A stretch of 64,000 nucleotides of DNA. It comes from Ephydatia muelleri (lineage: Eukaryota > Porifera > Demospongiae > Spongillida > Spongillidae). Under the pieces are notes generated by a model, which saw only the letters and a list, made by a program, of their open reading frames with translations, ran no database searches and had not been told where the DNA came from. A program made the translations under genes and the position numbers. How positions within the stretch are numbered: position 1 is the first letter of the stretch; each line of letters starts with the position of its first letter. Of the stretch, positions 10,123 through 22,346 are shown one piece after another. The stretch spans positions 4,352,244 through 4,416,243 of the forward strand of contig JABACO010000008.1 of NCBI GenBank assembly GCA_013339895.1, read 5' to 3'.

Positions 10123-11590
10123 ATATCCTAATCAACTGGCAAGAAATCAAGAAGGTGAAGGCAATGAGAAACCAGAAGCAACACCAACGAGATAATTTTG
10201 TGTTGTGATATCCCGGTATCCTGAGCTCTGGTAAAAAATCTTTGGGATTGGCCACAGAGATTAAGGTCAAATTAAGAGGTACTACCAGTCATCATGAAAA
10301 CCCGACCCATCCCCTGTAGTCTACAAGCCAAAGTGGAGGTAGAGTTAGAGAGGCTTCAGAGGGACAGAGTAATATCCCCGGTGACCTGTAGCAAGTGGGC
10401 CACCCCAGTAGTTGCAGTACCCAAACCAGATGGTACCATCTGGTTACCACTGTATGTGGACATTTCTAGGTATCAGTCAACCCTGTCCTGAGAGTAGATC
10501 AGTACTCCTTGCCTAGAGTGGAGCATGTGGAGGACATACATGTACATGTATCTGTGACTTTGGGCCGAAGCAAAAGTTTTAGTAAGATTGACTTGCCACA
10601 AGCTTTCCTTCATTTGGAGCAAGAAGAGGAAGAGATACTAACTGTGAACACACACACAGGTCTTTTCCGGTTCAATCGTTTAGCATTTGAGGTCACATCC
10701 ACTGCTGCAATCCTACAGAAGTACATGGATATGATATTGCATGGAATCCCAAAAACACAGGGTATGCAAGAATCAGATATCATATAAGCAGGATAGGATG
10801 ATAAAAAACATAGCGGCTACAGTGACTCCAGGAACACAACCTTACTATCAATCAGAGGAACTCCGAAGTGTAGACAGAAATTGAATTCTGTGGAAAAATG
10901 AAAGATGCCAGTGTGTTCATAAAACAACAGACTAGATACAAGCGAGTGGATGCCCCTCTACCCACTGATGTATCGCATGCAGCTGCAATCCTTTTTAGGG
11001 ATCGTAAACTACTACAACAGGTTTCTAACCAATCTATCCATGAAGTAATGACACCACAGCATGCATTGTTACAAAAGGACACAACGGAAATGGACCAAGA
11101 GTTGTCAAGAAGCATTCCAATGTGTAAAGGACATGATCACATCAGATGTGGTGATTATATTACAAAGTATGATCTTGAAGCTCCTACATGTATCCTTTTA
11201 GCATTGTATGGTTTAAGAGCTGGTTTATCACATGTTGATAAAGATGGTCATCACAGACCAATAACCTTTGCATCACTAACACTGACTCCCACAGAGAGGG
11301 CGTATTCTTAGATTGATAAAAAATGCTTTGGCATTATTAGTCTGAAAGATCAAAAGGTATCATTAGTACCTTTATGGACATCGGTTCAATCCGGTGATAG
11401 ACCGCCCAAACACTGAGAACTGTTGACTAAAAGAGGAGGAGATGAGAAGTATTCAAACTATTAGATATATTAGAATTATGCTCATGTGATTGTGCATGCT
11501 AGTGTGTGTGTAATCTTGTGGTTTTGATGGTCTTTGATGCATCTCATAGCATCAGTATTGGTGAATACAATACACACACACACACACACA
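10123..11590 (+). mobile_element. Gypsy copy B, right part (RT-RNase H-LTR-like)
   Basis: Continuation of copy B after the LINE. RT region about 10280-10790 (RVISPVTCSKWATPVV, then KIDLPQAFLHLE and FNRLAFEVTS), with the YxDD region damaged (ESDII then stop). RNase H about 10890-11310 (LLALYGLRAGLSHVDKDG, PITFASLTLTPTERAYS). An LTR-like end follows at about 11440-11575. It is disrupted by stops. With 11.6-13.82 kb it is nearly identical to 28440-32840. Confidence 0.75.
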
Positions 11591-11593
11591 CAG
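11569..11593. repeat. (CA)n microsatellite
   Basis: A short CA repeat directly after the LTR-like end; shortened to three units in the paralogue at 29863-29870. Confidence 0.85.
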
Positions 11594-12059
11594 GTGAGAC
11601 GAGTAAGTTTGGTGTAATACCATCATTGCCATGACGATGGAAGTGACCACCTTTGATATAGTACCTGGAACCACAGTCTGGGGACAAACTGGTTTGGGAA
11701 TAGGGACTACACTACACACTGTACACTGCATGTTGATGTGTTTCATCATACATGTCAATTAGTCTACAATGACTTAAATTGTGAACTCATTCACCAACCA
11801 AATGACATTTGTTTAGCTCAATGTGTTGTTGTACTTGTACATGTAGCTGCTAAGAACGTTTGATGTACAGTAGGTCAAGGCACCACCTAAAATACTATGA
11901 ACAACAATTACAAGTTCATGTATTGATTATCAAGCAGGGTGCAGACACATCACTACTTTGTAATTGTTCAATTCAATACACTAGCTGAAGGCAGCCAAGA
12001 TGTCCATTTCTTAAGTGTTTTGTATTGCCATACTACATGTACAAGCCTCATGACCTAAC
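11594..12059. other. Ankyrin-array intron sequence
   Basis: No gene seen. Collinear with 21310-21800 and 29880-30334, always between a gypsy LTR-like end and a 99-nt ankyrin exon. Confidence 0.55.
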
Positions 12060-12158
12060 CTTATCCCTGGCATTGATATCAGCTCCTCTCTCCAGTAGAG
12101 CTACCACAGTATCTGTGTGGCTATTCTTTGATGAGATGTGGAGAGCAGTTTGTCCATC
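12060..12158 (-). CDS. Ankyrin-repeat exon (99 nt)
   Basis: 33 codons, phase 0 on both sides, TAG acceptor, GTTAGG donor. [19 protein letters not shown], ending NARDK. The usual G of GHTD is S here. Twin of 30335-30433. Confidence 0.85.
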
Positions 12159-12703
12159 CTATATCATCAGACAAAGGATGGATCACATGACATCAAATAG
12201 GAGATGAGTTGATATTCTACACATACATGTAGCATGGACATACATGTACATGTACACTGCATGTGCCACATAATTGTATTACATACACTGCACATGTGTT
12301 TCATGATACATGTACTATGTTGTTCCATAGTCATAAGTGTAGTACACTGTCTTTATGTACCCATTCACCAACCATATGATCCCAGGTCAAATTGCCACAC
12401 ATATATTATACAATGTACTGTACATGTATACAAATCCAACAAAGTAATGGATCCATTAGAATGGCCTAGATACATGCAATAATTTTGATAATAACCATTA
12501 CTAATCCTTAATGTTTGCATTACACTGTACAGCAGCTGCCAAATCATACGATCAAGCAGGGTCCAGACACATTACACATCTGTTGCCTGTACTGTACAGT
12601 GTTCATGTTACAGCTGTGCTGGAAATTCACATGAGAAATCATGTGCAAAGATGTCCTATTTAAGTGATCTGCAATACCCCAATACAATCTTTCATGACCT
12701 AAC
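12159..12703. other. Ankyrin-array intron sequence
   Basis: No gene seen. Collinear with 30434-30967 and 43529-44275; rich in TACATGTA and TACTGTA/TACAGTA. Confidence 0.5.
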
Positions 12704-12802
12704 CTTATCCCCGGCATTGATATCAGCTCCTCTCTCCAGTAGAGCTACCACTGTATCTGTGTGGCTATTCTTTGATGAGACGTGAAGTGCAGTTTGTCTA
12801 TC
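12704..12802 (-). CDS. Ankyrin-repeat exon (99 nt)
   Basis: 33 codons, phase 0 on both sides. DRQTALHVSSKNSHTDTVV, ending NAGDK. TAG acceptor and GTTAGG donor. Twin of 30968-31066. Confidence 0.85.
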
Positions 12803-13580
12803 CTACATCATCAAAGGGTGGATCACATGACATCTAACTGGAGATCTACCCATACATCTACATACATGTACATGCAATCTACAGTTGTATACTGTACATG
12901 TGTCCACTGTATTAGATATGCATGGACATACACTGTACATGTACATGTGCCTGTGATGGACTGGGAACTCATTGCATAACAATGATCATGACTACTGTGT
13001 TATTGTTTGTGTGTGGTGCAGCTTCTATTGTGTACGGCAGCCTGGCTAGCCTATTCAGTACATGTACAGTGAATATACACTGTACATGTATGTGCATAAA
13101 AAGCATGTGAATGGAGCCATTTGAATGTGATTGAGCTCGTCATACCTTACGTCTTCGGTCGGTCATTCACTAGCTACAGCTGGTGGCTCATTACAGTGCC
13201 AAACTACAGTATATGTGTTACATGATACATGTATAATGTTGTCCCGTAGTCATTGCACTGTCTTTATAAGCTCATTCACCAACCATATGATCCAGAACAT
13301 TTTTTTACCCTACAATTACTTATACCCATACACGTACAGGTACATGTAGCTACACTGTACTACACATTGCAGGATTTATTTCACAGGCTCCACTTACAAT
13401 TAATAACACATCTTCATGTAATAATAATTACTCATCCATATATGCAAAACATTGTGCCTACACCTGAGGACATCAAGTGACACATTATGCATCTGTTGCT
13501 AAATATAGTACTGTACACACAAGCTGAATGACATATGCAATGACATCCATTACATACATGTACAAGCCTCATGACCTAAC
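12803..13580. other. Ankyrin-array intron with empty site of the 747-bp MITE
   Basis: No gene seen. Around 13232-13233 a single TA stands where the paralogue at 31501-32247 carries a MITE flanked by TA on both sides. Confidence 0.6.
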
Positions 13581-13679
13581 CTCATCCCTGGCTTCGATAT
13601 AAGCTCCTCTCTCCAGTAGAGCTACCACGGTATCTGTGTGACCATTCTCTGATGTGCTGTGAAGTGCGGCTAGTCCATC
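13581..13679 (-). CDS. Ankyrin-repeat exon (99 nt), divergent
   Basis: 33 codons, phase 0 on both sides. [19 protein letters not shown], ending AYIEARDE. Nearly identical to 32599-32697; the pair differs from the other exons in the first helix (LAALHST). Confidence 0.85.
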
Positions 13680-13823
13680 CTATATCATCAAAGGATTGAA
13701 CACATGACATCAAATAGGAGATCACTGGATATTCTTCACATGCATGTACATATAATCTATACATGTATACAGGTGTACACAGCATAACAATATGCAACAC
13801 TGCATGGACATAACTGCAAGTAT

Positions 13824-14823
13824 NNNNNNNNNNNNNNNNNNNNNNNNNNNNNNNNNNNNNNNNNNNNNNNNNNNNNNNNNNNNNNNNNNNNNNNNNNNNN
13901 NNNNNNNNNNNNNNNNNNNNNNNNNNNNNNNNNNNNNNNNNNNNNNNNNNNNNNNNNNNNNNNNNNNNNNNNNNNNNNNNNNNNNNNNNNNNNNNNNNNN
14001 NNNNNNNNNNNNNNNNNNNNNNNNNNNNNNNNNNNNNNNNNNNNNNNNNNNNNNNNNNNNNNNNNNNNNNNNNNNNNNNNNNNNNNNNNNNNNNNNNNNN
14101 NNNNNNNNNNNNNNNNNNNNNNNNNNNNNNNNNNNNNNNNNNNNNNNNNNNNNNNNNNNNNNNNNNNNNNNNNNNNNNNNNNNNNNNNNNNNNNNNNNNN
14201 NNNNNNNNNNNNNNNNNNNNNNNNNNNNNNNNNNNNNNNNNNNNNNNNNNNNNNNNNNNNNNNNNNNNNNNNNNNNNNNNNNNNNNNNNNNNNNNNNNNN
14301 NNNNNNNNNNNNNNNNNNNNNNNNNNNNNNNNNNNNNNNNNNNNNNNNNNNNNNNNNNNNNNNNNNNNNNNNNNNNNNNNNNNNNNNNNNNNNNNNNNNN
14401 NNNNNNNNNNNNNNNNNNNNNNNNNNNNNNNNNNNNNNNNNNNNNNNNNNNNNNNNNNNNNNNNNNNNNNNNNNNNNNNNNNNNNNNNNNNNNNNNNNNN
14501 NNNNNNNNNNNNNNNNNNNNNNNNNNNNNNNNNNNNNNNNNNNNNNNNNNNNNNNNNNNNNNNNNNNNNNNNNNNNNNNNNNNNNNNNNNNNNNNNNNNN
14601 NNNNNNNNNNNNNNNNNNNNNNNNNNNNNNNNNNNNNNNNNNNNNNNNNNNNNNNNNNNNNNNNNNNNNNNNNNNNNNNNNNNNNNNNNNNNNNNNNNNN
14701 NNNNNNNNNNNNNNNNNNNNNNNNNNNNNNNNNNNNNNNNNNNNNNNNNNNNNNNNNNNNNNNNNNNNNNNNNNNNNNNNNNNNNNNNNNNNNNNNNNNN
14801 NNNNNNNNNNNNNNNNNNNNNNN
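13824..14823. other. Assembly gap (1000 N)
   Basis: Exactly 1000 N, so a placeholder of unknown true size. Left of the gap the sequence follows the 32.8-kb paralogue; right of it the sequence is unrelated, so the order across the gap is less certain. Confidence 0.99.
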
Positions 14824-16265
14824 ACTGGTTTGGGCTCCTACGAAAAATTATGTTAATCAATTGTCATTACAGTCCAGGGGGGTCACATAGTTGGAAGAGT
14901 TCTACCCTTCCCACCCTCTGCCTCTCCTCAGAGTCAAGGGGGAAACTGAAGGATCTCAAACTGACATTCACCATACTCAGTGCGGTCAGTGGAGTTTCCC
15001 AAACATCTCTGGCAACTTTACGATTGACTCACCACTCACAATTTGGCATGGTGTCTGCTGCCCTGGAGACTGATCACACCCCTATCACCTCTTGCCGGTA
15101 CACTGGTAACTCTGTTCTCATGTTCACCAGGTGCCTCCAGAAGCTGTTCAAGCAAATAACATCACCATTGTCCCACTAAGATTTTTCTATCACCCAGCCA
15201 ATAGACTCTAGAAGGAGTGCTTCAACTCCATGGTGTACACTGCCGGTCCCCTGCTCATGTATGTCTCCAATTCCTCTCCACGTTCACCAACATCACCCTG
15301 CATCACCCACAGCTTCAAGAACATGAGAGTGTTGGCCACAGTCGTTTTACTATATTGTTGGCTTGCACTTCATAGAGCCTACTTCAGCCTGACCACCACC
15401 CTCCACCACGACCTGGGAGACCCTGGCCATCCCCACCCATTCAATGACCTCAACACCACAAAGTGATCCTAGACCTTACCACCCGTGCTTTTACTTCATA
15501 TTCAACAGCTGCCTCTACCCCTCCTCCCTCCTCAAGCCCATGGTGGAGGTCATCGAGCAGTACCGCAGGAAGATTTGCAACATTCTGGAGCTCCTCCTCA
15601 TTCTAGCAGCTTACTGAAGTAGCAGAGGAGCGAGATATTTGAGTTTGGGAGGAGTCAATCTAGGACCAGAACAACCTCATGATAATTAGGAACCTAGATC
15701 AGGAGATATTAAAAAATGCTTCCAGTTAACAACATGGATTCTGAGAGGGCTGTTGTCTATGTGTGAACTATGGTCTGAATAGCAGGGGAACTCAGGAGAT
15801 AATGGCTGTCAGTTCATCTCTGGTCAAGGCCAAGCCTGCGGACTTGATAGGTGACTAAAGATTAAGAGGAGGAGCTGTACTTAAGATACTGAAGGAGTGG
15901 GAGAAGAAGCAAGTTGACCTCAAAACATCAGGCATGGACGACGAGGAGATATTGCCAAAGACAAACAGAGAAACCCTAACCTGGCAATCCTCACTAAGCT
16001 GGGCGGACCCTTCACAAAGCTTGAGCAGATAGAGGAGTTCCTGGAAGAATCCAGCTATGGATGACATCTCCAAGAACAAGAAACACTGTTGAGGTAAGAC
16101 ATGCTAAGAATTCTCTCTTTCACAACATTTGTGATGTATTAAGGCTGAAAAGGAAAGGTAGGAATTTCCCTACTCTCAGCTGCCTCAGCAAGATCACCTG
16201 CACTGCCATTGACATGCAGTACAGTGACATTCAGAAAGCTCTCAGCAAGATTAACAAAGATTAGG
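14824..16265 (+). pseudogene. Possible decayed coding sequence, unknown protein
   Basis: GC-richer than its surroundings and without TACATGTA. Several coding-like plus-strand stretches are broken by stops and frameshifts: about 15130-15210 (VPPEAVQANNITIVPLRFF), about 15490-15615 (FIFNSCLYPSSLLKPMVEV), about 15980-16050 (NLAILTKLGGPFTKLEQ), and 16090-16264 (NSLFHNICDVLRLKRKGRN, ending SKINKD). I do not recognise the family. It could be a processed pseudogene, a decayed transposon gene, or exons of a gene cut by the adjacent gap. Confidence 0.3.
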
Positions 16266-16972
16266 TCTTCTATAGTGACAGAATTGGAAAGATATAATTT
16301 TTTCATTGTCTCAATAAATAATTGACAATACTGGTGAATGAATTGGTTTAATAAAAGATTAAGATGATGTACAATTTCAAAAAAAAAGCAGATCTATGTT
16401 TTATATATGCTACCACAACAGTATCAGGTTATGGAAAATTCCGGCATAGTTAAGTCCCCCCCCCCCCCTCCCCCCTTCTACTTACATGTACAAGTACAGT
16501 CTGGTACAAGACTAAAATTGTGTCTGGATGCTTAAAGGTCAAGACAACAGTTTTACATGCAAAGGAATGAGCAACCTGATGAGCAGTATTAGCTACTAGC
16601 AATCTATTCTGAAAAAAAAAAGGGGTACAGTTGCAAGCAACAGTTTGACCGGCTGTCTTTGACAACATAGCGTGCCTCAATCATATAACCTGCAAAATGT
16701 GGAAACGAGTACATGTATCTTCATCCAAAGGACTACTTACTTTATCGTATGCAATGCAATATTGGGCAAAACTCACTACTGTACAGACAAATTTTAGTGC
16801 ACATTGGCATCAATGCATATTACATTATACAGCTTCTACAAAAACTAATACTAGCATACATACTACATGTAACTGTATATTAAGCACAGTATACATTCAG
16901 CGAATCAATGTTAGTACCACCAATTTTCTGGTTAATACAAATATGTACTGTACACAAACAATAGTTACTAAC
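16266..16972. other. No gene seen; poly-C tract
   Basis: AT-rich, with a C-homopolymer tract near 16457-16477. I see no coding signal. Confidence 0.4.
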
Positions 16973-17069
16973 CACATCTTAGCATTGACATCAGCTCCTC
17001 TCTCATGTAGAGCAAAATATACAGCTGTGTGGCCATACTTTGATGACAGGAGCAGTGCAGTACTTGATC
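16973..17069 (-). pseudogene. Degenerate ankyrin exon (97 nt)
   Basis: Splice-like borders are kept (TAG acceptor, GTTAGT donor), but the exon is 97 nt: one base is missing near the start and one near the end, so neither the 99-nt length nor the phase-0 frame holds. The middle reads SSKYGHTAV and ERGADVNAK. Closest relative is the intact exon 40541-40639 (both lack GQTALH and have LLLSSK). Confidence 0.65.
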
Positions 17070-17367
17070 CTACATGTTACATCACCAAGCACAAGATCAT
17101 AATGCCAAACAGGATACAACCTTTAGCTCACAATTGGATTCCAATGCATTATGGTCATTGAAAGCACAACATACATGTACATGTGCATGTACATCCATGC
17201 GAAATACAAAGTCACCAACAAAAACTAAACTGGACTTATATGAAGTGATTGGTAACAACTGCTGTAGGCATCTATATTAGAACATGTAACTACTGTAGTT
17301 CTATAGCAAACAGTTGACATGATCAGTCAATCGCTGTGTTTAAGATTACATACATGTACAGTACACT
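17070..17367. other. Duplicated intron sequence
   Basis: About 17157-17370 matches 40205-40460; no gene seen. Confidence 0.5.
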
Positions 17368-17574
17368 ACAGAGCAATAGTGCGCCGCAGATGCTATACTA
17401 AAACCACTCTGTTTATCTAAACAGTTAACACTTTGCAGTCAAACATACTTGATCAGTTGTTTCTTGGTCATATGGTGTAAGTTGTTTGCTAACTACGTTT
17501 TCCTGCAACGCGCAACAGTTTTAGTTTTGCACAACATGTGTACCGTCATAATTGGCTTTGCCCGCAAAAGAGTT
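17368..17574. mobile_element. TTAA-type MITE, truncated copy
   Basis: Homologous to the 198-bp elements at 23602-23799 and 37402-37599, but lacking the first bases (TTAACCCTTTCAC). Here it lies outside any RT gene, which shows that the sequence is an independent mobile repeat. Confidence 0.55.
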
Positions 17575-17837
17575 TATTCAGATTGGATAGCCAATGTTGT
17601 ATAATTAGCTTTGAGCACAGTTGAATCTTATATGCATCCTTTAATATACACTGTAAAAACACAAGTCCACAACCAATGGCACATTGTCATTCAAATGTAA
17701 GAAGTGATAAAGTTTCTGATTTAAAGGGTTTAGGTGCAAAGGAACAACTTTATAACTACAGTACATGTGTTTAAACTGTGTGTTATTGTTCATTTAATAA
17801 CTGGCATTTGTCTTGGTTTGATGTAGCAAAGGATCCA
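17575..17837. other. Duplicated non-coding sequence
   Basis: About 17665-17750 matches 40683-40760. No gene seen. Confidence 0.4.
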
Positions 17838-18254
17838 TTAGCTGTTATCAGGGGGGATTTTGGTTGAGTTTAGAGTTTGCATACGAGTAAAATACAGGTA
17901 CAACATATTTTTGGATGCTATTATTCTCTGTTGGTAATGAAGCTTTGACAGCTGCATCATATTGGTTTTGAAATATCATGATATTTGTTCCTGCTTACAT
18001 GGTACACTGACATTTATGTGCTAATAAAAAGCCTATGATTTTTGTTTATCATGGAGGTTGCATAGGAACAAAATGTAAGCTCTTTACCTCTAGAACACTG
18101 CATGGATATAGCTGATCAAAATTGTTAAACTGAAGGGCAGAGTTGATGTACCAATGTCAATCATATTAATGACATCAATTATTGAGCCATGCAGAATAAG
18201 GGATAAGAACAAAAATTTGTAGTAAAAGAAAAAATACACGTACAACACGTGGCA
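17838..18254 (+). repeat. Dispersed repeat, 5-prime region of a retroelement
   Basis: Copy of the 4680-5100 repeat, running directly into sequence shared with the DIRS 3-prime ends (38850-38920, 49090-49150). Confidence 0.5.
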
Positions 18255-18699
18255 TAACCACGATGCTGGACTGGGCTGTGTGGTGACCACTCTTGTGGTG
18301 GAGCATGTTTGTGGCTTGCTGGTGCTTGTTGAAAATACCACAGCTCTCAAGGGTTTGGAGTGGGTCAGAGGGCATGTGGAAACCAACGAAGGGTAGGGGG
18401 AGAGGAGAGGAGGGTGGAGATAGATCAACAAATTCAGATTATGCCCGTGATTGTGGAGTCTGATTATGGTGTTTATGGAGTTGTAGCTTCTCATCATTGT
18501 TGGGATCAGAGTTGTTCTAGGTGGTTGGTGGGGAGGTGTTGTTGCATCTGCTCTAGTGAGACATTACAATTATGCTCATTTGCATGATTGTGCAACTAGC
18601 ATGTGTGTGATATTGTGATTTGATAGTCTTGATGTATCTCGGAGGTGATGTATCTGAAGCATCAGTATTGGTGAACAAAATAGAGGCATTGAGGGTGGG
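18255..18699 (+). mobile_element. Gypsy LTR-like region, copy C
   Basis: Matches 49150-49522 and 25175-25340 and the sequence after RNase H in other copies (11440-11575, 29735-29865), so it lies both before gag and after pol, as an LTR does. The end next to gag reads ATTGGTGAACA. Exact LTR limits are not resolved. Confidence 0.5.
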
Positions 18700-19420
18700 A
18701 TGTCAGAAGCTGTGAGACAGTACGTTTATGGAAACCTGGGAAAGATTGAAGAATATGATGGAGCGACGGAGGATTGGACTACTTACAGGGAGCGACTGGA
18801 GATATACACTGTAATGTACCTCGATGCCACACGAGGTGACATAAGTGAAGAGAGGAGAGATTTGTTCCTCACGGTGTATATGTAAAACAAATGGTCTATG
18901 AGCACTCATCGCTCCTGACAAACCAAGCAATACGCCGTACACCAAATTATCTGAAGTAGTAATGAAACACTTAGCACCAAGGAAGATTGTCATTGCAGAG
19001 AGATTCAGATGTCCTAAAAGAGAGATCAGAAGAAAGGGAGCTGATTAGGAAAGTATTTGGACAGCGTGCAGTGATTGTACCGATCATGTGCTTTGGAATA
19101 CTCTTGGAAAATGCACTCAGGGATCATCAGGTTTGTGGGATGAAAGATGAGGCTGTGCCATAACTTTGACAAGCGATAACTTGACACTGGCAAAGGCCTT
19201 TGAAATAGCTGATATGTCTGTGATAGCTGAGGTAGATGCTGCACTGTTACGCTGGAGTTTCACACCCAAATGGTTACCTGCAAGAAGCAACACTAACCCT
19301 GCTGCAGATGTGAGGACATAATCCCCAGCAGTGTTAGATTCCTAAATGAAGGTAGAACTGCAAGAAGAAAAGAGGCCACATTGCAAGAGGTGTCGAAGGA
19401 GAGGAGAAGTTGGAGGTGAC
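18700..19420 (+). pseudogene. Gypsy gag, copy C (broken)
   Basis: It starts MSEAVRQYVYGNLGKIEEYD, then GATEDWTTYRERLEIY, the usual N-terminal block of gypsy gag proteins, which form the particle shell. The frame closes after 61 residues at about 18883. Related sequence continues in other frames to a zinc-knuckle region at 19270-19400. The start is the ATG kept in the paralogue at 49523. Confidence 0.6.
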
Positions 19421-19509
19421 AAAGCAAAAGAGAGTACATGTAGAGAGAGGGGGGGGGGGAGAGTGAGCAGCTTCTACGACTACCAAAGACAACTTTACTG
19501 TTTGTGGTT

Positions 19510-19719
19510 CTATCTTATGGAAACCAAAATTTCCCCTTTTGGGTAAATTCTTTCACCCGACGTCCTTAGACATATGTTGCCTGTTGTCTGCAATGGTACT
19601 GACATGTGAGAACGTTTTCTTAGTACATGTACATCATAAGTGGTAATAGTGGTAATGCCAGTATCCAATTGCATTTGCACGGGTCCATGTCCATCATTTA
19701 TCACCATGATTGGGTTCAT
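19510..19719 (-). pseudogene. Gypsy protease fragment in inverted orientation (copy C)
   Basis: The minus strand carries the protease segment (VQMQLDTGITTITTYDV, then SGERIYPKGEILVSIR), while gag and RT on either side are on the plus strand. The inverted piece ends in the CT tract 19757-19874. The catalytic DTG is present, but the fragment is incomplete. Confidence 0.7.
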
Positions 19720-19756
19720 TTGACCACTGTTAACTCAGTTCCTCTTATTTCTATCC

Positions 19757-19770
19757 TCGATCTCTCGTCG

Positions 19771-19801
<31 letters not shown>

Positions 19802-19874
19802 ATTCTCTCATCTCTCGCTATCTATCTTTCTCTCTATCTCTCTCTCTCTCTCTCTCGTTCTCTCTTTCTTTCTC
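19757..19874. repeat. (CT)n microsatellite
   Basis: Pyrimidine dinucleotide tract. It is the complement of the GA tract in the other gypsy copies, because this segment is inverted. Confidence 0.9.
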
Positions 19875-19889
19875 TACATATATGACCCT

Positions 19890-21300
19890 GTAGGGCAACC
19901 ACTATATGGACGTAATTGGCTGGCACATATTCTAATCAACTGGCAAGAAATCAAGAAGGTGAAGGCAATTAGAAAACCAGAAGCAAAAAGCAAACGAGGT
20001 TAATTTAGTGTTGCGATATCCTGGTATCCTGAGCTCTGGTAAAAATCTCTGGGACTGGCCACAGGATTAATTGCAAATTAAGAGGTAATGCCAGTCACCA
20101 TGAACGCTCGACCCATCCCCTGTAGTCTACGAGCAAGAGTTAGAGACGCTTCACAAGGACGGAGGTATATCCTCGGTGACTAGCAGCAAGAGGGCCACCC
20201 CAGGAGTTGTAGTATCCAAACCAGATAGTACCATCTGGTTACAGCTGTAGTAGACATCTCCGGGTATTATTCAACCCTGTCCTGAGAGTAGTTCAGCTCC
20301 CCTTGCCTAGAGTGGAGTCTGGTGGAGGACATATTTGCAATGTTGAGTCAAAGTAATTTTTAGTACGATTGAGTTGCAACAAGCTTTCCTTCATTTGGAG
20401 CTAGAAGAGGAAGAGATACTAACTGTGACCACACAAAAAGGTCTTTTCCGGCTCAATTGTTTAGCATTTGGGGTCACATCCGCTCCTGCAATCCTACAAT
20501 AGTACATGTTATGCATGCGATCCCAAAAAACATTACACAATATCATAATAGCAGGAGAGGATGAGAAAGAACGTAGTGGGCTGCTACAACAAGTTCTACA
20601 GTGACTCTGGGGACACAACCTTACTACATGTATCATTCAGAAGTGTAGACAGAAATTGAATTCCGTGGACTAGGATAGATGCCCAGTAGTGTTTTTAAAA
20701 CAACCGCAGACAAGATACAAGCAAATGGACGCCCCTCTACCCACTGAATATAGCGCGTGCAGCTGCGATCCATTTTAGTGATCGTAAACTACTACACAGG
20801 TTTCTAACCAATCTCACGAAGTAATGGCACCACTGCTGAATTGTTACGAAAGGACACAATGGAAATTGACCAAGAGTTTGTCACGAAGCATTCAATGTGT
20901 AAGGACGTGATCGCATCAGCTGTTGTGCATATATTACACTAGAAGCTCCTACAGTGTACATGTATCTCTTTAACATGTGATGCCAGCTTGTATGGCTTAG
21001 GAGCTGTTTTATCACATGTGGATAAAGACGGTCATCACAGACCAATAACCTTTGCATCCCTAACACTGACTCCCACATATTCTTTGGCATTATTAGGGTA
21101 TCATTAGTACCTTTATTGGCATCGGTTCAATCTGGTGATAGACCACCCAACCACTGAGAATGGTTGAATAAAATAGGAGGAGATGTAAAGTATTCAAACC
21201 AATTAGATAAATTAGAATTATGCTCATGTGATTGTGCATGCTAGTGTGTGTGTAATATTGTGGTTTTGATGGTCTTTTGATGCATCGGTATTGGTAAACA
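19890..21300 (+). mobile_element. Gypsy copy C, RT-RNase H-LTR-like
   Basis: About 19890-19960 is the protease tail, 20050-20640 RT (LAFGVTSAP), 20690-21110 RNase H (ASLYGLGAVLSHVDKDG type) and 21175-21300 an LTR-like end after a purine-rich AGGAGGAGATG tract that could be the polypurine primer. All frames are broken. A TACATGTA at 20625-20632 replaces a plain TA present in copies A, B and E. Confidence 0.7.
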
Positions 21301-21800
21301 CATATACATACACACATGTGAGACTAGTAAGTTTAGTGTAGTACCCATCGTTGCCATGATGATGGAAGTGAACACCTTTTATACAATAACTGGAACCATA
21401 GTCTGGGGACAAACTGCTTAGGGAATAGGGACTACACTACATACACTGTTGAGTGTTTCATCATACATGTACTATGTTGTCCATAGTCATTAGTCTACAA
21501 TAACAGTAATTGTGATCTCATTCACAAACCATATGACTCTAAAACATTTGTTTAGCTCTATGTGCTGTTCTACATGTACATGTACATGTAGCAGCTAAGA
21601 AAGTTCGATGTAGGATTCACTTCAAGGCACCACCTAAAATACTATGAACAACAATTACAAGTTCATGTATAGATTATCAAGCAGGGTGCAGACACATCAC
21701 TACTTTGTTCAATTCAATACACTGGCTGAACGCAGCAAAGATGTCCATTTCTTAAGTGTTTTGTATTGCCATACTACATGTACAAGCCTCATGACCTAAC
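21301..21800. other. Ankyrin-array intron sequence
   Basis: Collinear with 11594-12059 and 29880-30334. No gene seen. Confidence 0.5.
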
Positions 21801-21899
21801 CTTATCCTTGGCATTGATATCAGCTCCTCTCTCCAGTAGAGCTACCACAGTATCTGTGTGGCCATTCTTTGATGAGATGTGAAGTGCAGTTTGTCCATC
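21801..21899 (-). CDS. Ankyrin-repeat exon (99 nt)
   Basis: 33 codons, phase 0 on both sides, CAG acceptor and GTTAGG donor. [19 protein letters not shown], ending NAKDK. Confidence 0.85.
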
Positions 21900-22346
21900 C
21901 TGTATCATCAAAGGATGGATCACATGACATCAAATAGGAGATGAGTGATATTCTACACATATACATGTACATGTACACTGCATGTGCCACAAAACTGCAT
22001 TACATACACTGCACATGTGTTTCATGATACATATACTATGTTGTTCCATAGTGATTAGTGTAGTACACTGTCTTTTATGTACCCATTCACCAACCACATG
22101 ATCTCGGGTCAAATTGATTTATTTCAATGGCTCCACTTGCAATGATAACTGAAACACATGTACATGTAATATTAATTACTCATCCTTATATGCAAACATT
22201 GTGCCGACACCTGAGGTCATCAAGTGACACATTATGCATCTGTTGCTAAATATAGTACTGTACACACAAGCTGAATGAAAAATCACATGTGAAAAGACAT
22301 CCATTACTTAGACGTCACTTATAAAACACAAGCCTCATGACCTAAC

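Noticed and set aside
12000..12030. Search for tRNA or rRNA genes across the window
   Set aside because: No cloverleaf with A and B boxes was recognised by eye; the only tRNA-like match is the primer-binding site at 63342-63355.
13757..14860. Open frames running across the N gaps (also 26974-28513)
   Set aside because: Created by untranslated N; no sequence support.
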